DNA of 64,000 bases from assembly GCA_963575745.1 (NCBI GenBank), contig CAUYUJ010001303.1, forward strand, positions 73,808 to 137,807, written 5' to 3'. Source of the stretch: Prorocentrum cordatum. Lineage: Eukaryota; Sar; Dinophyceae; Prorocentrales; Prorocentraceae. Below the pieces are notes generated by a model. It did no database searches. It had not been told where the DNA came from and saw only the letters and a list, made by a program, of their open reading frames with translations. Shown one piece after another: positions 34,211 to 43,610 of this stretch (its first letter is position 1; every line of letters starts with the position of its first letter). The position numbers and the translations under genes are program-made.

Positions 34211-35200
34211 GTGGCGAAGAGCAAAAAGATGCATGGAAGGAAAAGGGTAACCAAAGGGTTGCCAGCGACAACAGTGCCTATAAAACACGCAGACATGGCC
34301 AAGACGTCAACCACCACAACAAACGGCAAAGCCGCATCTCAAGAGGTGCAAGTTCATGAGCACCCGTTGCCGGTACTGGACGCTGCGGTAGCCATCAAAG
34401 AAGGAGCTGGTGAAACACCTGGCAAATCCGGCAGTGCTGACAGCCGGAGACCCTCCGGAAATGACAAGGGTGGTTCCAGGAAAAGCTACCATCAGCGAAA
34501 ATCGAGGGAAGAAAAAGAGATGATGGCTGTGTTCGAAATAACTGACAGTGAATCTGTTTCAGGTAGATCCATACATTATACTGAGGAAGTTGACTGTAAT
34601 GAGATTGCCGATGCGGCCGCAGCAAGGTCGGACGATAATGAATTGATGCCATTGATAGCTCCAAAATTAAGGGAAAACCTTTTTCGCTTCGGGTCTCGAT
34701 TCCGTGTGCTGGAGGATCTCCTTGGCAGTCTGTTAATGAAGCTCACTATTTCCGTAAAGGTGATCGCAGATCTCTTCGGAGGCCCCGAGGAATCCGAGCA
34801 TATTTTCATCATCTCTTTTGGAATTTCAGGGAGATCGCGCGTGCTGTCGTTGATGCGGGGGTATAGTTCGTATTGAGTGGCCCAGCCAGTGCATGTATTG
34901 GAAGGGCCCTCAAGTGAAAGCGCTCATGAGAGAGATGGGGTTGCACAAGACAGCGTTGCATGGATGTGCGTATGGATAGAAAGATAGGAAAGGAAATGTC
35001 ATGAAGAAGCCGTGGGCCATTGCTTCAACACGCAGCATCGTTACCAACGGCTTCGAGCGGAGATGCCACGGCGCGCGTGCACATGTGGAGGCGCATGGCA
35101 AGGGCTACGCGCTTGCCGAAGATTACCCAGGCGAGTTTGCAAAACAGATTAACGTTGTCCTTGCGCGCGCTGCATCACACTCTTCCTGTCATCTATCCCC
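34211..35200 (+). pseudogene. Extra domain 3' of copia-1 RNase H
   Basis: A 221-codon frame (34,211-34,876; charged, with EVDCNEIADAAAARSDDNEL and LFRFGSRFRVLEDLLGSLL) is followed, after a frame change near 34,868, by IEWPSQCMYWKGPQVKALM, then LHKTALHGCAYG, a TAG, and KKPWAIASTRSIVTNGFERR with the later Cys/His-rich stretch. I remember an E-W-P-x-x-C...W...GC-x-x-G...KKPW pattern from dinoflagellate proteins near copia RNase H. Its function is unknown to me. It could be part of the polyprotein or a neighbouring gene. Confidence 0.5.
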
Positions 35201-35254
35201 GTCATGAGGCATGTGCCGATGCCGTTTTCTCGTGAGCAGGGGCGGGACATAGCA

Positions 35255-35820
35255 ACTCATGCCACATCATGCGCAAGCATGCCAATGCGTGCCCTCGCAT
35301 GCCAATGCTGGTCAGCGCATGTCACTGCATGCCAATGCATACGCAACCATACCAGCGAATGCTTAATTTTACCAATTCAGGCCAATGCGTGTCAAAGTCT
35401 ACCAACGCATGCCAGGCCAACGAGTGCCAATCCATCTCAATGCATGCCATCGCATGCTACAGCATGCCAAATCGTGGCAGAGCATGCCAAATCATGCGTA
35501 ATCATGTGAACGCATGCAAATGCGTGCCATCGCATGCCGATGCACGCGAATACATACCAATGCACGCGAGCAAACCAATTCATGCCACATCATGCCGGTG
35601 CATACCACAGCGTGACTCATGCCAACACATATACAAGCATACCAGCGCGTGCCTTCGCATGCCAGGGCATGCCAAAGCGTGCCAATGTATGCCAAAATAT
35701 GCCAGTCAGCGCATGCGAATACAGAGCACGCCCACGCGTGCCAGTCAATTCCAATGTATGCCAACGCAAACCAAACCTGCCAAGGTGTCAATGCATGTCA
35801 ATGCGTGCCAATGCATGGAG
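35255..35820 (+). repeat. GCATGCCAAT decanucleotide array (right)
   Basis: About 55 copies of the same 10-bp unit as at 22,245, in the same orientation but more diverged. It lies just downstream of copia-1. Confidence 0.92.
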
Positions 35821-35989
35821 CGTGTTCCTTTTATCCTTTGGAGCATAATGGGCATGGTAGGCCCCGGCCCCCCCTACAACGTAACGCTCCTCCCCCAAGT
35901 GCGCAGTGCGTTCCGGGCATTGCCGCCGTGCGCATCGGCGCCCGCACAGGAATCCGCATAGGAACCTGGTCCGCATTGGTCCGACAGGG

Positions 35990-36115
35990 GGGGAAGGTGA
36001 AGGAGGAGGAGGAGGAGGGGGGAGGAGGAGGAAGAGAAGGAGGAGGAAGAGGAAGAGGAGGAAGAGGAGGAAGAGGAGGGAGGAGGAGGAGGAGGAAAAG
36101 GATGTGGATGTGGCG
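35990..36115 (+). repeat. (GGA)n array
   Basis: An impure GGA/AGG trinucleotide array similar to that at 22,010. The sequence between 35,820 and 35,990 shows nothing recognisable. Confidence 0.9.
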
Positions 36116-36216
36116 GAGGAGGGAGGAGAGAGCAACGTCGCATTCTATTATCCGTACTTCCTTGGCGTGGCGCTGACCTGTCCGCAGCATATCCTCACTT
36201 ACATGTTCGTTCTACG

Positions 36217-36409
36217 GTAGGTTCGCGTCGTGTCGACCGGCGGCGACCACGCTAGCGGCGTTCAAGGTTGAACGCCGACGGCGGCCCAGAATCGGTCGAT
36301 GTTGAACGATCGGACGTTGCGGAGACGGCCGATCGTTCAAGGTTGAACGATCCAGCGCGGTGTCGGGAACCAACGCCGGGGTCGACACGACACGAACCTG
36401 CCGTACCCG
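36217..36409. repeat. Foldback element: terminal inverted repeats and two internal palindromes
   Basis: The ends are inverted copies of about 24 bp with two mismatches (left end 36,216-36,239, containing CGTGTCGACC; right end about 36,381-36,404, GGTCGACACG). Inside are two palindromes that share GTTCAAGGTTGAAC: 36,257-36,276 (GGCGTTCAA GG TTGAACGCC) and 36,331-36,352 (10-bp arms, GATCGTTCAA and complement). The 190-bp unit could be a MITE-like element or structured RNA. No protein is encoded. Confidence 0.75.
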
Positions 36410-36419
36410 TCCTGTGCTG

Positions 36420-36910
36420 GCGTGGCGCTGTGGTGTACACCAACGCTGCGTGCGCGCGGATGCGGTGGTGTAAACAGGCGCTGTGGTGTGCACAGGCGCT
36501 GCGGTACACGCAAGCACTGTGGTGTACACAGGCGCGGTGTTGCACATGGTTGCTGTGGTGTTGCACGTTCGCTGTGGTGTACACCGGCGGTGTGGTGCAC
36601 GCAAGCCGCGTGGTGTACGCAGGCGCTGCGTCGCACACGGTTGTTGCGGTGTACGCAGGCGCTGTGGTGTACACGCCCGCTGTGTTGCACGCGAGCACTG
36701 TGGCGTACACAGGCGCCGTGTTGCACATGGTTGCTGTGGTGTTACACGTTCGCTGTGATGTTCACCGGCGCTGTGGTGCTCGCAAGCATTGTGGTGCACG
36801 GTGTGCACAGACGCTGCGTCGCACACAGCTGTTGCGGTGTACGCAGGCGCTGTGATGCACACGCGCGTTGTGGTGCACGCGAGTCTGGTGGTGTACACAG
36901 GCGTTGTGGG
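36420..36910 (+). repeat. GTGTACACAGGCGCTGTGGT minisatellite
   Basis: Units of about 30 bp built on GTGGTGTACACAGGCGCTG and TTGCACATGGTTGCTGTGGT are repeated about 16 times. The open frames in it (both strands) result from a unit length divisible by three. Confidence 0.88.
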
Positions 36911-36932
36911 GCAGGTCGCCAGCTGCTCGCCT

Positions 36933-36934
<2 letters not shown>

Positions 36935-36974
<40 letters not shown>

Positions 36975-36975
36975 T
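36935..36975 (+). repeat. (CGT)n microsatellite
   Basis: About 13 CGT/GTC triplets follow the minisatellite. Confidence 0.9.
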
Positions 36976-37109
36976 TCGCTCGTCGGTCGTCGCTCATCGT
37001 CGTCGTGCGCGCGGGCGCGGCTGCGGTGCCGGAGCCACGCGGCGAGGGGGGGCGTTACATTATACCCCCCCCGCCCCCCCCTCCTCTGTAATGCCTATTG
37101 TTGCAGGAA

Positions 37110-37200
37110 ATAGAGCAACGCGCTCATGCAAATGCATGTCAAAGCATGCCAGATCATGCAATATCACGCGCAAACATGCCAATGCATGCCATGAGGAGGA
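37110..37200 (+). repeat. Short GCATGCCAAT-type array next to GAGGAGG
   Basis: About eight diverged 10-bp units lie directly before GAGGAGGAGGG. The same two repeat types are neighbours, in the other order, at 22.2 kb. Confidence 0.75.
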
Positions 37201-37329
37201 GGGAGGACTTGAGGTCAAGGCGCTACTTCTTTTTGTGGACGCATGAAGGAAAACACAGTTGTGAATTCTACGGGTGCCCGGGGTGGTCGTCCCATTCCCT
37301 TCTCACCAACAGTACCTCCTTTGGGCAAG

Positions 37330-37712
37330 TAGAACCGCCAACATTTCCGCGGGGCTGTGTCCTGGATATCAGAACCGCAGGTTTTCGAATGTGGAGTGAC
37401 TGCGCAGGACCGCCGGCAGTGCTATTTGTGTCCTGGAGGTGAATTCCTAGTGAATGGGGCATATGTTCAGGTCCGCGGGCCTAGTCCCTAGGTTGTGACC
37501 TCATGATGAGTGCGCGTGTGGATGGTAGACAGGACCGCCGGCGTTGCCGTTAGGCGGTGTCTTGGAGGTCATGACCTCAGGTGTGCAGGTGTAGAATGGA
37601 AGCATGGCCGCCGGCATTGCCGCAGGGCTGTGTCCTGGAGGTCAGTACCTCAAGTGTGCGAGTGTGGAGACAGTGCACAGGATCGCCGGCATTGCCGCCG
37701 GAGTGTGTCCTG
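37330..37712 (+). repeat. About 75-bp satellite, left of LINE-A
   Basis: Four to five units carry GGACCGCCGGCATTGCCGC, then GGGCTGTGTCCTGGAGGTCA and ACCTCAGGTGTGCAGGTGTG, with steps of 77 and 72 bp between the best ones. One unit has a perfect 14-bp palindrome, GAGGTCATGACCTC (37,565-37,578). The array breaks off inside a unit at TGTCCTG (37,706-37,712). Confidence 0.85.
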
Positions 37713-37719
37713 CGCGCGC

Positions 37720-38600
37720 ACCTGTTCGCGCAGCAGCTGGGATGGCGCTGCCGTGAGGCGCGGCTCGGAGGAGCTGGCCTGGGAGCTCGCTTTGGAGCTC
37801 GAGGCAGCGGAGGCCCTGGCTGAGAGCATCGCCGGCGCCGCCCTGGATTGGCGATAGGCGTACGACCACGTCGATCTCCATTCCCTGCCGTCCATCCTGG
37901 CGCGGGCGGGAGTGCCGAGGTGGGTGCCAGCGCCAGCCATGGCGGCTTACACCGCACGGCGGCGGGTCCGGGTCGGCAGGGCCATCGGCGATCCATGGGC
38001 GCCGTCCAGTGGCATGCTGCCAGGCTGTCCCCTGGCCGTTTTCTTCCTCAGCGTGCTCACGCGGCCCTGGCAGCGTCGCGTTGGCGCACTCGACGACCGT
38101 CTCCGGCAGAGGGTGTATGTCGACGACTTCACTGTCTGGGCTCGCGGGCCAGGCCACGAGACGGCCGAGGTCGGCGAAGCTGTGCGCGAGGCGCTTCGGC
38201 TGACGTCGCTCCGAGGCGGCCACGGACTGGCCCCTGAACAGGGACAAGAACCGGCAGTTCGCGCATTCTGCGAGCGTCCGCAGTTGGCTACGCGTGCAGA
38301 CCCTAAGGGTCGCGGCCGGCTGCGGCATTCGCGACCTTGGCGTGGTGTCAACCGCAGGGCGGGCACGTCGCTGCGCGGTCGCTGGCGCGCGCACGAGGGC
38401 TGCGGCGGGACGCTTACCCGCATCGTTCGGCTGCCAGTGGGCTTCCGGCAGAGATGCCTCCTCGGCGCAGCGGCGGCCCGTCCGCAGGCATGTACGGCGC
38501 CTCCTGCGGCCGCCCCCCGGCGAGTGAGTTGGCGGGCCTGCGAGCTGCCGCGCGCCAGGTCGTCTGCAGGGGTGGGCTGCGCGCCGCCGCCGAGGTAGTC
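37720..38600 (+). pseudogene. LINE-A reverse transcriptase, partial
   Basis: The sequence starts just before motif A, which reads AALDWR, then TAG (37,855-37,857), then AYDHVDLHSLPSILARAGVP, so the usual D-x-x-K-A-Y-D has its Lys codon changed to a stop. PSSGMLPGCPLAVFFLSVLT is the motif B region, and RVYVDDFTVWARG holds an intact YVDD at 38,116-38,127. The upstream half of the RT is missing. Later parts shift frame near 38,300. Confidence 0.85.
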
Positions 38601-39125
38601 TTCGGCGTGCTCACGCCGAGCTGGCGCCTCGACCCTGCGTTGCCGGCGCTTCGCGCACGAGCTCTGGCGCGCGGTGGCGGGCGCAGTGGACGCCAGGCAC
38701 GGGCGCCGCAGCAGGGGCCCTTCGCTGCCGCCAGGCGCAGCATGATGGACCTGGGTCTTGGAGACGACATCGCGCTCTGGCAGGGCGTCCCGTGGGCTCC
38801 GGGCGGCTGGCGACCGCAGCACCAGCCCCTGCAGGACATTCAAGCGGCGCTGCTCGACGCGTGGGGGCGGCGCGAGGCCCGCGAGGTGGCCGGGCGGCGT
38901 GCCGACCTCGGGCATGTCGGCGGCAGCGTCGACCGTTGGGCCACCCGCCGGTTGCTCGAAAGCGCGGAGCTGGTGCTGGACGCGGCAGACGCCCTGCGCG
39001 CGGTGCTCACAGGAAACGTCGTCACGGAGTCGGTGGCCGCGAAGTGGGGCCGGCCCGCTGGCTGCCCGCACTGCGGCGCCGCGGCGGAAACCACGGAGCA
39101 CCGCTTCCGGGAGCGCCCCAAGTGA
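38450..39125 (+). pseudogene. LINE-A post-RT region with CCH-type zinc knuckle
   Basis: The frame 38,337-39,125 contains LRAAARQVVCRGGLRAAAEV and SVDRWATRRLLESAELVLD. It ends with CPHCGAAAETTEHRF (39,064-39,108), a C-x2-C-x8-H knuckle whose last Cys falls at the frame end. Such knuckles follow the RT in LINEs and bind nucleic acid. Confidence 0.7.
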
Positions 39126-39169
39126 GCATCGGCTCGCCGCGCCGCAGAGCGCAGGTCTGGGTCAAGCAT

Positions 39170-39624
39170 CCATGTTTGCCCGCCTTCCCGCTGGCGTTCC
39201 GCAGACTGGGGCACTGCCGCTAGACCCGCGCATGGCCGCGCTGGCTGCGCAGGCCAAGCAGGGACTGCCGCCGCCCCCGCTGCCGCCCCCCGCGGTGGGC
39301 CCTGGGCAAGCTCGGTTGCGGGCCTGGAGCGACGGAGCCTGCGAGCACCCCACCGACCCTCTCCTTGCTCAGTCGGAGTGGGGCCTCTGCTGGAGGGGGC
39401 CTGACGGCGTGCTGCAGCACCGTGGCGGGCCCGCGGGCGGGTCCCAGGCCGCGCAACGGGCCGAGCTCACTGCGGCGGTGCATGCTGTCAGCGCGGTCGG
39501 GGTCGCGCAGCGGCGCTCCTGCTGGTGCCCGCGGCGCGGGCGGGGGGCAGCGAGGCGGGCTGGCGCGCGGCGCTGCGCAGGCGGCTCGAGGCGCGGCCGG
39601 GGGCGCCGCATTAGGCTAATGTGA
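39170..39624 (+). pseudogene. LINE-A RNase H domain, truncated
   Basis: RLRAWSDGACEHPTDPLL has the first RNase H Asp (SDGA), and QAAQRAELTAAVHAVSAVG has the catalytic Glu. The sequence then becomes Arg/Gly-rich in shifted frames and stops, so the second half of the domain (D-S and the last Asp) is missing. An RNase H after the RT is found in several LINE clades. Confidence 0.75.
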
Positions 39625-39735
39625 CTCAGCCCACGGTTGGGGCTGCTGGTTTCACCCCTCCCCTCTCCTCCTCCCCCCCCCTTCTCCTCTTCTCGTGCGT
39701 TTTCGCCAAGGGGTTCGCTTGCGCTTGCAAGAAAA

Positions 39736-39970
39736 TGTCCTGGAGGTCGATGCCTCGATAACGGGGTAGGTGTACAGGCCTCTTTCCTAGTCGCGAGGTT
39801 GTGACCCGAATGCGAATGCCTCTTGCGCGCACGTGTGGAGGGCAAACAGGACCGGCAGCGTCGCCGCCGGGCTGTGCCCTGGAGGTCATTACCTCGGGTG
39901 CGCAGGTGTGTAATGAAAGCAGGACCGCCGGCATTGCCGCCAGGCACTGTCCTGGAGGCCAGTACACCTG
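39736..39970 (+). repeat. About 75-bp satellite, right of LINE-A
   Basis: About three units of the family at 37,330 resume exactly at TGTCCTGGAGGTC. This supports the view that LINE-A interrupted one array. Confidence 0.85.
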
Positions 39971-40124
39971 CTGGCCCATTACCTCTGTCTACCCGCTGCT
40001 CGCTCCACTGGGGGCTCGGCTGGTGTGCTGGTTGGGTGTGGCATCTCACGCCCTTAGTAACGCCCCGTGCGTCCCGAATCTACTTCCCCACAGGAGTATC
40101 GGGCAGCCTTGGTACGGGGGGGGG

Positions 40125-40405
40125 GCGAGGAGGATGAAGACGAAAAGGAGGGGGACGAGGAGAAGGAGGAGGAGGAAAAGGAAAAGGAGAAGGAACATGA
40201 GGAACATGATGATGATGATGATGCTGATAATGATGATGCTGATGATGGTGCTGCTGCTGATGATGCTGATGGTGATGGTGATGGTGACGATGATGATGAT
40301 GGTCATGATGATGGTCATGATGATGGTCATGATGATGCTGATGATGATGATGCTGGGGAGGAGGACGAGGAGGAGGAGGGGGAGGATGAGAAGGAGGAGG
40401 AGGGC
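40125..40405 (+). repeat. GAG then GAT trinucleotide array
   Basis: (GAGGAA)n passes into (GATGAT)n and back to (GAG)n. Asp/Glu frames are artefacts. The interval 39,970-40,125 before it and 40,405-40,690 after it show nothing recognisable. Confidence 0.92.
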
Positions 40406-40689
40406 GAGTTGTCGTGGTGTTTTTTGTTGAGCCTCCCCCGCGGGGCAAGCGCCCCAAGGAGGCCTCCAGAGGCCCAAGGAGCGGGGCCCATGCATCCAAA
40501 AACTTTGTGGATCAGGACGAGGATGACATGACGCTGAGGATGCGGATGTGTGTTTCGCCCCTGTCTGTCGGCGCACGTTCACTGCGAGCGGTAACCGCGC
40601 GAGGCCTTCCCCGTTCCTTCTCTCACTTCCCCTCTTTCCTCTGAGGATCGAGGAGAGGAGATCGACCGCCGCAGTTGTGTTGCTGATGT

Positions 40690-42240
40690 GAATGGGGATG
40701 ACGATGCTGATGCTGATGTTGATGCTGATGATGATGCTGATAATGGTGATGCTGCTGCTGGTGCTGATGATGATGATGAGGATGATGATGATGCTTACCC
40801 TAATGATGATGATGATGCTGCTGACGATGATGATGATGATGATAGTTACGGTGGTGGTGATGATGATGTTGACGACAACGGCAACGCCGACTATGCCGAT
40901 GACCATGGCGTTGACGATGACGTTGACGATGAAGATGATGACGATGATGATGATGTTGATGATGATGACGTTGTTGTTGTCGACAACGATAACGATGGTC
41001 GTGATGATGGTGACGATGATGAAGACGATGATGGTGATGGTGGGCGTGATGATGATGACGACAGCAGCGACGACGCCGGCGAACGATGTCGATGGTGATG
41101 ACCGTGACGCCGACGATGATGATGGGTGTGGTGATGACGTTGGTGATGATGATGGTCTTGGTGATGATGCTGCTGAACATGATGATGGTCTTGATGATGA
41201 CGACGAGGGCGATGATGGCGATGCGGACGATGAGCGTGACTATGACGACGACGCCGACGACGACGAGTCTGATGATGATGATGTTGGTGGTGATGGTGAT
41301 GATGATTGTGATCGTGATGATCATGATAGTACGACGTCGGAAACGATGGCGATAATGATGGTGCTGGTGATGCTGGGGATGATGACGACGACGACGATGC
41401 TGATGATGCCTACTTAGATGATGATGACGGTAACAATGATGATCATGGTGGTGATGATGATGCAGATGCTGATGACGATGCTGCTGATGACGCTAGTGGT
41501 GAATCGGATAACGACGGTGCTGGAGATGATGATGTTGCGACGTCGAAGACGATGGCGATGCTGGTGGTGATGATGCTGATGAGTATGGCGACGACGGTGA
41601 CGATGTTGATGGTGCCAGATTTGATGGCGATGATGATGATAATGGTGGCGAAGACGACGACGACGATGGCGATGATGGAAGTGATGAAGACGACGCCCAC
41701 GAGAATGCAAACGCCGATGCTGCCCTCGAAGATGACGATCATGATGGTTATGATGATAATGGTGGTGGTGGTGGTGGTGGTGGTGGTGAAGAGGATGTTG
41801 ACGATGAGTATACTGAGGATGATGATGTGACGAACTCAAAGACGATGGCGATAATGATGATGGTGATAATGGTGACGACGTCGGCGATGACGAGGCAGAT
41901 GATGCACGTTTTGAAGACGATCACGATGATGATGGTAATGATTGTGAGTATGATGATGCTGATGATGATGATGGTGGTGATGATGATGATGATGACGACG
42001 ATGTTGATGTTGGTGATGATCGTGATGGTGATGGTGGTGATGGCGGTGGCGTTGGTGACGAGGATGACGGCGATGACATGATTATGATCTCTATGATGGG
42101 GATGTTGATGGTGATGGTGATGACGATGATGATGATGATGATGGCGGTGACGAGGGCGCGGGAGGAGGGGGAGGAGGAGGAGGAGGAGGAGGAGGAGTAG
42201 GAGGAGGAGGAGGAGGAGGAAGAATCAGAGGAGGAGAGGA
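40690..42240 (+). repeat. 1.5-kb GAT-type trinucleotide domain
   Basis: Almost uninterrupted GAT/GAC/GGT triplets continue to about 42,150 and then become (GGA)n. All frames in register give Asp/Met/His-rich open frames up to 240 codons. It is one of the longest simple-repeat domains in the window. Confidence 0.95.
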
Positions 42241-42884
42241 GGAGGAGGAGGAGGAGGAGGAGGAAAGGGGGGGGCCTGGCGCTTCGTCGCCGCTTCCCCC
42301 TCCTCCCATGGCGCTCGGCGAATCTCCAGTTCCTGGCGACTTGCGGGTTTGGCCGCCCTGAAGAGAGCACACGCAAAGCATGCAGGGCCTGTCGCACGTC
42401 CCAGGCTGCACGGTGCGCTGCGGCAAAGTCCGGCAGCACTTTGACAAAAGCTTGGGGGACGTCGGCTCACCATCTCACCGATCCCGGCCTTGCCGATCCT
42501 GGATTCGGGGTGGGCTCTGTGAGGATCAGTGTGGTGGTTAGCTCATTGTCCTTCGAAAAACCCTAGCGCTCGATTCGCGAAGACGACGGTGAGGCCGCTT
42601 TCATCGTGCCGCGGTGTGCCTGACGAGCTTGCGCACAAAGCGCGATCCCGCGCCGCCGGAGCCCCACGATTTGCTGCTCCCGACCCCTCCCTCCTCTTGC
42701 CCACTCCAGCCGTCCCTCATCCGTCCCTCTTCGCCGCTCCCCCCTCGCTCCCTCCACCGCGTCCATCGCCCTTGGTCCACCCCGGCCCGCGGGGGCCGAG
42801 CCCTGACCGCGATGCTAGCCCGATCCGATTCTGCGCCGATTCAGGCGCGACCTGATCCGATTTCGCGATCCGATCCGATTTCGC
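42241..42884. other. No gene recognised
   Basis: GC-rich unique sequence. A short tandem of GATCCGATTTCGC-like words lies at 42,825-42,890. No convincing coding frame is seen on either strand. Confidence 0.4.
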
Positions 42885-43045
42885 GAGTCGGTCAGAGAAG
42901 GAAAAGACTGCCATACCGCTGCCCCTCCCTCGTTTTCCCCTTGCTGGTCCTCCTGGGAGGCCCTCGTCGCCACCGCTGGATTCGCCTCGGAATTCTTGTC
43001 AGAGCGCACCCCAGATGAGGTCCAGGGAGTAGCGGTACAGTGCGT
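42885..43045 (+). repeat. Dispersed repeat, copy 1 (partner at 63,285)
   Basis: It shares GGAGGCCCTC, ATCGCCACCG-like and GGATTCGCCTCG words, and later GGGGAGTAG-like words, in the same order and orientation with 63,285-63,440. It may be the remnant of a transposable element. Confidence 0.7.
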
Positions 43046-43194
43046 AGCACCCCGCAGATGCAGATAAGAGGGAGGGGGCGGTGGGGACGTCGGCAGTTTG
43101 CGAGACTCTGGAGAAACCCGCCAGAGGCGCCAAAGTTTCACAAGTTATACAACGAGCCCGCCGCAGGCGCCGATTTTTCGTTAAAGCAACGTGG

Positions 43195-43425
43195 GTAGGT
43201 CGCGGGTCGGTCGCAAATGGGTCGCGGGTGGGTCGTTGTTGAGTCGCGGGTGGGTCGCGGATGGGTCGCGGGTGGGTCGCGGGGTGGGTCGTGGGTGGGT
43301 CGCGGGTGGGTCGCGGGTGGGTCGCGGGGTGGGTCGTGGGTGGGTCGCAATTGGGTCGCAATCGGGTGGCGGGGTGGGTGGCAGGGTGGGTCGCGGGGTG
43401 GTTCGCGGTAGGGTCGCGTGTGGAA
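43195..43425 (+). repeat. GGGTCGCGGGTG minisatellite
   Basis: About twenty units of 11-13 bp (GTCGCGGGTGG). Gly/Val/Trp/Arg frames over it are artefacts. Confidence 0.92.
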
Positions 43426-43434
43426 CGACGAGAA

Positions 43435-43610
43435 CAAACCACAACAACAACAACAATAATAATAATATCAATAATAATAACAATAAAAAACAACAACACC
43501 ACCACCACCACCAACAACAACAACGGCAACGGCAAGGACAACAGCAACAACAGCAACAGCAACGACAACAACAACAGCAGCAACAACAACAACACTGCAA
43601 CAAGCATAAT
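43435..43610 (+). repeat. (CAA)n / (AAT)n microsatellite
   Basis: CAACAACAA-type triplets with AAT and CAC interruptions follow immediately on the previous minisatellite. Confidence 0.93.

Larger units (their letters stand above)
23311..35200 (+). mobile_element. Nearly full-length Ty1/copia retrotransposon (copia-1), disabled
   Basis: In order on the + strand are an acidic leader peptide, gag with N-terminal zinc finger and coiled coil, a gag capsid-like region, a CCCH knuckle, a tandem insertion, a second CCCH knuckle, aspartic protease, zinc-binding pre-integrase and integrase core, an acidic linker, RT, RNase H and an extra 3' domain. The order protease-integrase-RT-RNase H is diagnostic for Ty1/copia. 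More than ten stops or frame changes interrupt it. LTRs were not identified. Ten-bp-period arrays lie on both sides (22,245-22,860 and 35,255-35,820). At about 12 kb it is far longer than a typical copia element. Confidence 0.85.
37713..39735 (+). mobile_element. LINE-A, 5'-truncated non-LTR retrotransposon
   Basis: About 2.02 kb lies between TGTCCTG at 37,706-37,712 and TGTCCTG at 39,736-39,742, which reads as a 7-bp target-site duplication inside the satellite unit (TGTCC|TGGAGGTC). The 3' end is slightly A-rich (GCAAGAAAA). Domain order is RT (from motif A), zinc knuckle, RNase H. The 5' truncation is typical of target-primed reverse transcription. Several frame changes disable it. Confidence 0.8.

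Noticed and set aside
24123-35200. Infectious or animal/plant virus origin of the pol sequences
   Set aside because: Domain order and motifs are those of Ty1/copia and LINE retrotransposons. No envelope or capsid gene of a virus is present.
22861-35255. LTRs of copia-1
   Set aside because: I compared the two flanks by eye and found no convincing direct repeat. A self-alignment would be decisive.
40690-42240. Asp-rich acidic protein genes
   Set aside because: Pure consequence of GAT/GAC triplets. There are several overlapping frames and no non-repeat domain.
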